Part shown: piece by piece, positions 4,277-8,788 of the stretch | How the letters are laid out: each line of letters starts with the position of its first letter | How positions within the stretch are numbered: the stretch's first letter is position 1 | Assembly: GCA_014859985.1 (NCBI GenBank) | Contig: JACZKN010000375.1 | Span: 1 to 8,788 of the forward strand | Length of the DNA: 8,788 bases | Reading direction: 5' to 3' | Source: Candidatus Krumholzibacteriia bacterium | GTDB lineage: Bacteria > Krumholzibacteriota > Krumholzibacteriia > LZORAL124-64-63 | Notes under the pieces: generated by a model | Databases searched by the model: none | What the model saw: only the letters and a program-made list of their open reading frames with translations | Told to the model about the DNA's origin: nothing | Program-made: the position numbers and the translations under genes

Positions 4277-7200
4277 AGAGCAGCCGCACCAGCCCGCCCC
4301 AGCGCACGTCCGTGCGGAATCCGTGCTTCTGGTAGAACCGCCGCAGGAAGAAGTGGGTCTTGACGTGGCGATAGTCCCGCGCGGCCATGCGCGTGCAGAA
4401 ATCGTCCAGCACCGCGGCGGCGATGCCCCGCTCGCTCAAAGTCGGCGTGACCACGATGCCGTCCAGGAAGACGCTCTGGGCGTCCTGGGCCCGGTAGACC
4501 AGGCCGCCGATGATCTGCTCGGCCTCGTCGGTGACCACGTAATGGTGGTCGCCCTCGCCCAGGGGCACCGGATAGCCGGCCTGCAGGAAGAGCCGGTAGA
4601 GCAGGCCCACCTCCGCCGGACCCGCCGGTTCGCCGATGGTGTAGCGCAGGCCCTCGCGGTCGGTGACGGTCGAGCGCACCACCACGTGGTCGCGCTCCGG
4701 GTCGCCGATGGTGCGCAGTTCGATGCGGTCGTCGCCCAGGCGGTGGGGGAAGGCCAGGCGGTTGAAGGCCAGGCGGTCGTCGGGGTCCGCGAGCGCGGCC
4801 TGCAGCTCCGACAGTTCCACCATCTGCACGAAGCGCCGGTCCGGATGGCGGAAGATGCGGATCAGCAGCCGGTCGAAGATGTCCAGCAGGCGCAGGTCCG
4901 CGTTGCGGAAATAGGTCCTGCGAAAGAGGGTGAAGCGCACGATGGGCGGCTCGCGGTCCAGGCGGAACAGGCGGTTCAGTTCGTCCAGGATCTCCAGCTT
5001 CGCCCGGGCGGTGGCCTGGCCGTTGACGCGCTCCCAGTCCTCGTAGCGGTGCACCGCCGCCTGCAGGGCCAGCGGTTCGTAGTATCGGGTTTCCAGCGCG
5101 GCGACGAAGGCGTCCAGCGTCTCGTTGAAGCCCAGGCCGAGGTCGGCGGCGCCCGGACCCCGCACCTCGGCCTGCAGCTCCCTGAGCCAGGCCAGCGCAT
5201 CGCCCACGCCCAGGGCCTCGACCACGGCCTCGAAGATCCAGGCGCGCTCCAGGTACTCGCGGGTCCACGGGTAGTGGCTGATGGTGTGCTGGTACATGTT
5301 GCGCCAGATGGGCCGGATCAGCGATAGGGGCCCGTCGTAGCGGTGCCAGCCGGTGAGGTTGTTCTGCACGGCGCCGCGCCGGAAGTCGGGCTCGGGCACC
5401 ACGATGTTGTTGGGGGTGATCAGGCCGGGGATGATGCGCCGGTCGCTGTTGCGCCAGCCCTTGACGACCACGCTCATGGCGCGGACCATCAGCTGGTGCC
5501 AGCGCATGCGGCTGGGCGGGGTGGTGCCCGGCCCGCGCACGCTGCTGAACTCGCGGATCTTCTCCCACACCGTCAGGTCGCTGACGTAGGCCATCGACAG
5601 CGCGCCCAGCTCGGGCCGGCAGCAGCCGAACTTGGGCAGCATGGGGGTGCCGAAGGGGTAGCCGCGCAGGGCGATGTACCAGAAGATGGTCTCGCGCACG
5701 AGCTCCTGGTCCACGTTCACGCGGATGATCAGCTGCAGGTCGAAATGCTTGCCCGCCCGCGTGTTGATGCTGACGCGGTAGCGCGCGTCCTCGTAGCGGC
5801 TGATGATCCGCGAGACCCAGATGCCGCCGGGGCCGATCTCGGCCAGGCGCAACTGCTCGCCCTCGAAAGCCAGCAGCACCGACTCCTTCAGGAAGGTCGT
5901 GCCCACCAGCACCTCGCGCAGGCGCGCGACCTCGGCCTCGCCCAGGCCTTCCTGGAAGACGATCCTGCCCTGCCAGGCGGCGGGATCGGCGTGCCCGCCG
6001 TCCTCTTCCAGCTTGGCCTCGAACCACCGGGACAGGCCGGCGAACTCCTGCTCGGCTGCCGCGGCCAGCTCGGGGTCGGCGTCGTGCAGGGCCCAGCTCA
6101 CCAGTTCCTCGCGGATGGGGGTGTAGAACTCGGGGTGGAAGCGGCCGAAGTCCGCCAGCAGGCGGAAGAGGTCGCGGAAGACGCCGCGCACCGACTCGTC
6201 GGCAGGCCACGCCAGTTGGTCGCGGTAGGAGTGCAGGCGCTGGCGCAGCGACTGCAGGCGCCGCGGCTCGATGGCCGCGGCGGCGATGGCGGCGAACCCT
6301 TCATCGTCCAGGAACGGCTGCCCCGACTCGATGAACGCCGGCAGGTAGCGCTGGTAGTCGGGCACCGGCTCGTCCAGCACCAGCACCTGGAAGGCGCGGC
6401 TGCGCACGGCCTTGGCCGGGTGCCAGGCCAGGGCCTCCAGGCGGCGCCGGATCACCGCGCCCTGGCGCAGGCCCACGTGCTCGAGCTGGCTGTCCAGTTC
6501 GGCCACGGCGTGCACCGCCGCGCCGTCGGGTCCGAACAGGGCCTGGCGGCACAGCAGGTCCACCTCCGCCACCTGGCGGTCGACCGCGCCGGCGGGCCCG
6601 GGGCGGGCGGCGTCGGGGCGGCGCTCCCGGGGCAGCGCGACCTGCTCGCTGAACGGCCCGAGGTCCGTGTCCCAGCCCAGCAGGCAGGGGCCGAAGGCCT
6701 CGAGCTGGGGATTGGCCAGCCACAGCAGCGGCTGGCGCACCAGCAGGCCCAGGTCGACGGTCGGGCCCTTCAGGCGGTACTCCAGGTCGCCGATGCGCAG
6801 CCAGCCGGGCCGGCCGGGAAGGATGGCCAGGGCGGCGCCGGTCTGGTTGTTGCGCAGGCCGTCGGGGTCGGCGACGATGGCGGTCTCGAGCACGCCCAGG
6901 TCGCGGTAGAACCAGCGGGGGATGCGTACCTGCCAGGCGCCGACCGCGAGGTCGGGTTCACGGGTCCGGTACATCCCTTCGATGACGTCGCGGAAGCCGG
7001 TCTCGATGTTCTTGCGGCGCAGCGAGCCCTTGGGTGTCAGCTCGCCCCGGGCGGCGGTGAAGTCCCGCTCCAGGACCGCGAAGTTCACCACGCGCTCGAA
7101 GGGGGCGAGGTCGCCGTTGGCCGCGGTCACGATGCGCCTGAAGTACTCGCGCCGGCCCTGCTCCCCGTGCAGGGCGCCCAGGACCGGATCCTCCGGATCG

Positions 7201-8765
7201 GGCACGATCAGCAGGGTGTTGTAGCTGCGGCCGTCGCCCGCCAGGAAGGTGCGCCTGATGCCCGGCACGCCCTCGAACAGGGATTCGACCCGGCGCGGCG
7301 CGATGGTCTGGCCCCGGTTGTTCTTGTAGATGTCCTTGATCCGGTCGACGATCTCCAGTTGCCCGCCGGGCGTCTGCCGGAATAGGTCGCCGGTGGCCAG
7401 CCAGTGGTCGTCGCTCTCCGGGTTCTCGACCGTCAGGTCGCCGGGCGCGCCGTCATCGGGCAGGTAGCGGGCGATGTAGACCCCGGCGATCTTCAGCTCC
7501 TCCTGCTCGCCGAAGGTCACCTTCACCCCGGGCAGGGGGACGCCGACGGAATTCTCCTCGTATTCGTCCGGCGGCGTCATGGTCAGGCCGCCCGTGCCCT
7601 CGGTCATGCCGAAGCCGCTGCACAGGCGCACGCCCATGCGGTGGAAGAAGCGGAAGACCTTGGGGTCCAGCCAGCCGGCCGCCGACAGGCCCCAGGCCAG
7701 GCGGTCGCCCACCACGGCGCGGAAGACCTCCGGCGCCTCGGCACCCCCCGCCTGCGCGCGCTGCAGCTCCACCACCCGGTCGCGGATCTGCACCCAGCGC
7801 ACGGGCACGCTGATCAGGGCGGTGGGACGCACTTCCGCCAGCTGGCCCAGCAGGGAGTCCGCCGACGGGTTGCCGGCGAAGACGTAGGTTCCGCCCCAGA
7901 AGATGGTGCCCAGCATCTCCAGGTAGCGGCCGAAGGTGTGGTGCAGGGGCAGGTAGCAGAGCAGCACCTCGTCGCGGCCCACGAAGGGCAGGGCGGCGGC
8001 CCGGGCGAAGCGCTTGCTGACCAGGTTCAGCTGGGAGAAGACCACGCCCTTGGGCCGGCCCGTGCTGCCGGAGGTGAACATCACCGTCGCCGGGTCGCGC
8101 GGGCCCAGGCGGGGACGGGCGGCCAGGGCGGCGTCCACCTCCGCGGTCGAGAGCAGGGCCCGCTGCTCGTCCAGCAGCCGGATGTCCGCGCTGCCCAGGG
8201 GCCGGCACGGATGCAGGGTGAAGATGCGGAACCGCGCGCGGCAGTGGTCGCGCACCGCCAGCAGCTTCTCGACCCGGTCGGGGGTGTCGCAGACCACGGC
8301 GGTGACGTCCAGGCGGTCGACGATCCACACGAGGTTCTCGACGCTGGCGTGCACGTCCAGGGGTGCGACCGGGATGTCGTGGCAGAGGCAGGCCAGGTCC
8401 GCGCAGGCCGCGCCCACGGAATTGGCGTTCAGCAGGGCCACCCGCGGCGGCCGGTCGCTGCCGGCGGGACGGCCGTCCCGCAGCAGCACCGCGGCCGTCT
8501 CGCGCACGCGGCGCAGGACGGCGGCGTAGCTCCAGTCGCCGCCGTCCTGGTCGGTCAGGTCGCGGAAGAGCACGTGGTCGCCCTGGGCCGCCGCCCGCTG
8601 GACGAGCAGGTCGCCCAGGGAAAAGCCGATGTCCTCGACCACCCGGAACACGAGCTCGGCCCAGCGCAGGCGGGCCGCCGCGTCGGGCAGAGCGGTCAGG
8701 AAGTCCGGGTGGCGGGTGTCGTCCAGGAACCGCAGCCAGAGGTCGCGCTCCGTCGCCGCCGGCAC
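4275..8765 (-). CDS. Giant fusion: AMP-forming acyl-CoA synthetase, unknown central region, GNAT domain
   Basis: The frame stays open beyond 8765 to the window edge. The nominal start is GTG with no Shine-Dalgarno, so the true start may lie outside. Residues 40-590 form an ANL-family adenylation module like long-chain fatty acyl-CoA synthetases: P-loop MFTSGSTGRPKG (229-240), LPLHHTFGR (272-280), GFGMTEG (384-390), ATGD (457-460), hinge RIKDIYKNNRGQTIAP (475-490) and a C-terminal lysine candidate Lys579 in ELTPKGSLRR. It should activate a carboxylic acid, probably a fatty acid, to an acyl-adenylate and then a thioester. Residues 610-720 are unassigned. Residues 730-920 look all-helical. Residues 940-1190 may be a degenerate kinase-like fold. 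Residues 1200-1340 look helical. Residues 1360-1496 resemble a GNAT acyltransferase (VFLDGIVVTPTLSERGIAAA at 1432-1451, FYQKHGF at 1477-1483). Ordinary acyl-CoA synthetases are 500-650 residues. No membrane segment or signal peptide is evident. Its substrate is unknown. It ends 81 nt before the feo repressor start and seems a separate transcription unit. Confidence 0.92.
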   Translation of the reverse strand: MPAATERDLWLRFLDDTRHPDFLTALPDAAARLRWAELVFRVVEDIGFSLGDLLVQRAAAQGDHVLFRDLTDQDGGDWSYAAVLRRVRETAAVLLRDGRPAGSDRPPRVALLNANSVGAACADLACLCHDIPVAPLDVHASVENLVWIVDRLDVTAVVCDTPDRVEKLLAVRDHCRARFRIFTLHPCRPLGSADIRLLDEQRALLSTAEVDAALAARPRLGPRDPATVMFTSGSTGRPKGVVFSQLNLVSKRFARAAALPFVGRDEVLLCYLPLHHTFGRYLEMLGTIFWGGTYVFAGNPSADSLLGQLAEVRPTALISVPVRWVQIRDRVVELQRAQAGGAEAPEVFRAVVGDRLAWGLSAAGWLDPKVFRFFHRMGVRLCSGFGMTEGTGGLTMTPPDEYEENSVGVPLPGVKVTFGEQEELKIAGVYIARYLPDDGAPGDLTVENPESDDHWLATGDLFRQTPGGQLEIVDRIKDIYKNNRGQTIAPRRVESLFEGVPGIRRTFLAGDGRSYNTLLIVPDPEDPVLGALHGEQGRREYFRRIVTAANGDLAPFERVVNFAVLERDFTAARGELTPKGSLRRKNIETGFRDVIEGMYRTREPDLAVGAWQVRIPRWFYRDLGVLETAIVADPDGLRNNQTGAALAILPGRPGWLRIGDLEYRLKGPTVDLGLLVRQPLLWLANPQLEAFGPCLLGWDTDLGPFSEQVALPRERRPDAARPGPAGAVDRQVAEVDLLCRQALFGPDGAAVHAVAELDSQLEHVGLRQGAVIRRRLEALAWHPAKAVRSRAFQVLVLDEPVPDYQRYLPAFIESGQPFLDDEGFAAIAAAAIEPRRLQSLRQRLHSYRDQLAWPADESVRGVFRDLFRLLADFGRFHPEFYTPIREELVSWALHDADPELAAAAEQEFAGLSRWFEAKLEEDGGHADPAAWQGRIVFQEGLGEAEVARLREVLVGTTFLKESVLLAFEGEQLRLAEIGPGGIWVSRIISRYEDARYRVSINTRAGKHFDLQLIIRVNVDQELVRETIFWYIALRGYPFGTPMLPKFGCCRPELGALSMAYVSDLTVWEKIREFSSVRGPGTTPPSRMRWHQLMVRAMSVVVKGWRNSDRRIIPGLITPNNIVVPEPDFRRGAVQNNLTGWHRYDGPLSLIRPIWRNMYQHTISHYPWTREYLERAWIFEAVVEALGVGDALAWLRELQAEVRGPGAADLGLGFNETLDAFVAALETRYYEPLALQAAVHRYEDWERVNGQATARAKLEILDELNRLFRLDREPPIVRFTLFRRTYFRNADLRLLDIFDRLLIRIFRHPDRRFVQMVELSELQAALADPDDRLAFNRLAFPHRLGDDRIELRTIGDPERDHVVVRSTVTDREGLRYTIGEPAGPAEVGLLYRLFLQAGYPVPLGEGDHHYVVTDEAEQIIGGLVYRAQDAQSVFLDGIVVTPTLSERGIAAAVLDDFCTRMAARDYRHVKTHFFLRRFYQKHGFRTDVRWGGLVRLL

Positions 8766-8788
8766 GGCGGCGTGGCGCGCCGCGGCGC

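Noticed and set aside
4252..6210. Minus-strand 652-codon frame overlapping the end of the fusion gene
   Set aside because: Arg/Pro/Gly-rich out-of-frame translation of the same region, with no motif.
5343..7385. Plus-strand 680-codon open frame opposite the synthetase fusion
   Set aside because: Shadow of the real gene: biased composition, no recognisable motif, and the opposite strand encodes clear adenylation-domain signatures.
8766..8788. Possible promoter or start region of the fusion gene at the window edge
   Set aside because: No stop codon, Shine-Dalgarno or promoter-like sequence is present. The frame continues to the edge, so nothing can be assigned.
1..8788. CRISPR arrays, tRNA or rRNA genes, insertion sequences and phage genes
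   Set aside because: No regular direct repeats, cloverleaf-type sequences, transposase motifs or terminal inverted repeats were seen. Apart from the operator region the window is almost entirely protein-coding.

Overview
The window is very GC-rich (roughly 70% by eye) and densely coded. It comes from a Gram-negative-type bacterium, because one product has a signal peptide and an outer-membrane beta-barrel-like pattern. The proteins do not fix the phylum. A deltaproteobacterium or a candidate phylum of the FCB group would fit, but this is a guess from composition and protein style only.

Layout. (1) Positions 1-486, + strand: the 3' end of a membrane protein resembling the C-terminus of the PrsW-type intramembrane protease family. 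(2) Positions 4193-501, - strand: a compact ferrous-iron uptake operon. Its order is a DtxR/MntR-type metal-dependent repressor fused in frame to a FeoA domain, then FeoB, then a 74-residue FeoB-associated Cys-rich membrane protein, then an outer-membrane barrel-like protein. The genes are 35 nt apart or overlapping. The operon converges on the PrsW-like gene with only 14 nt between stop codons. (3) Positions 8765-4275, - strand: a giant gene of at least 1,496 codons, open to the right window edge. It encodes an AMP-forming acyl-CoA synthetase module, an uncharacterised central region with a possible degenerate kinase-like loop, and a C-terminal GNAT-like acetyltransferase domain.

How the iron genes probably work together. 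The repressor would bind its own promoter when intracellular metal is sufficient. That promoter carries a 37-bp symmetric array made of two perfect 14-bp palindromes of the form TTAGAY-N2-RTCTAA. When iron is scarce the operon would be expressed: FeoB moves Fe2+ across the inner membrane, FeoA assists it, the Cys-rich small protein is a likely accessory, and the barrel protein may be an outer-membrane partner (inference). A third, imperfect copy of the operator lies over the feoB ribosome binding site.

The most interesting points are a likely internal translation start inside the repressor-FeoA fusion (a strong Shine-Dalgarno and ATG exactly at the FeoA boundary, so one gene may make both the fused regulator and free FeoA), a Cys/His-rich linker between repressor and FeoA, the palindromic operator array, and the very large acyl-CoA synthetase-GNAT fusion.
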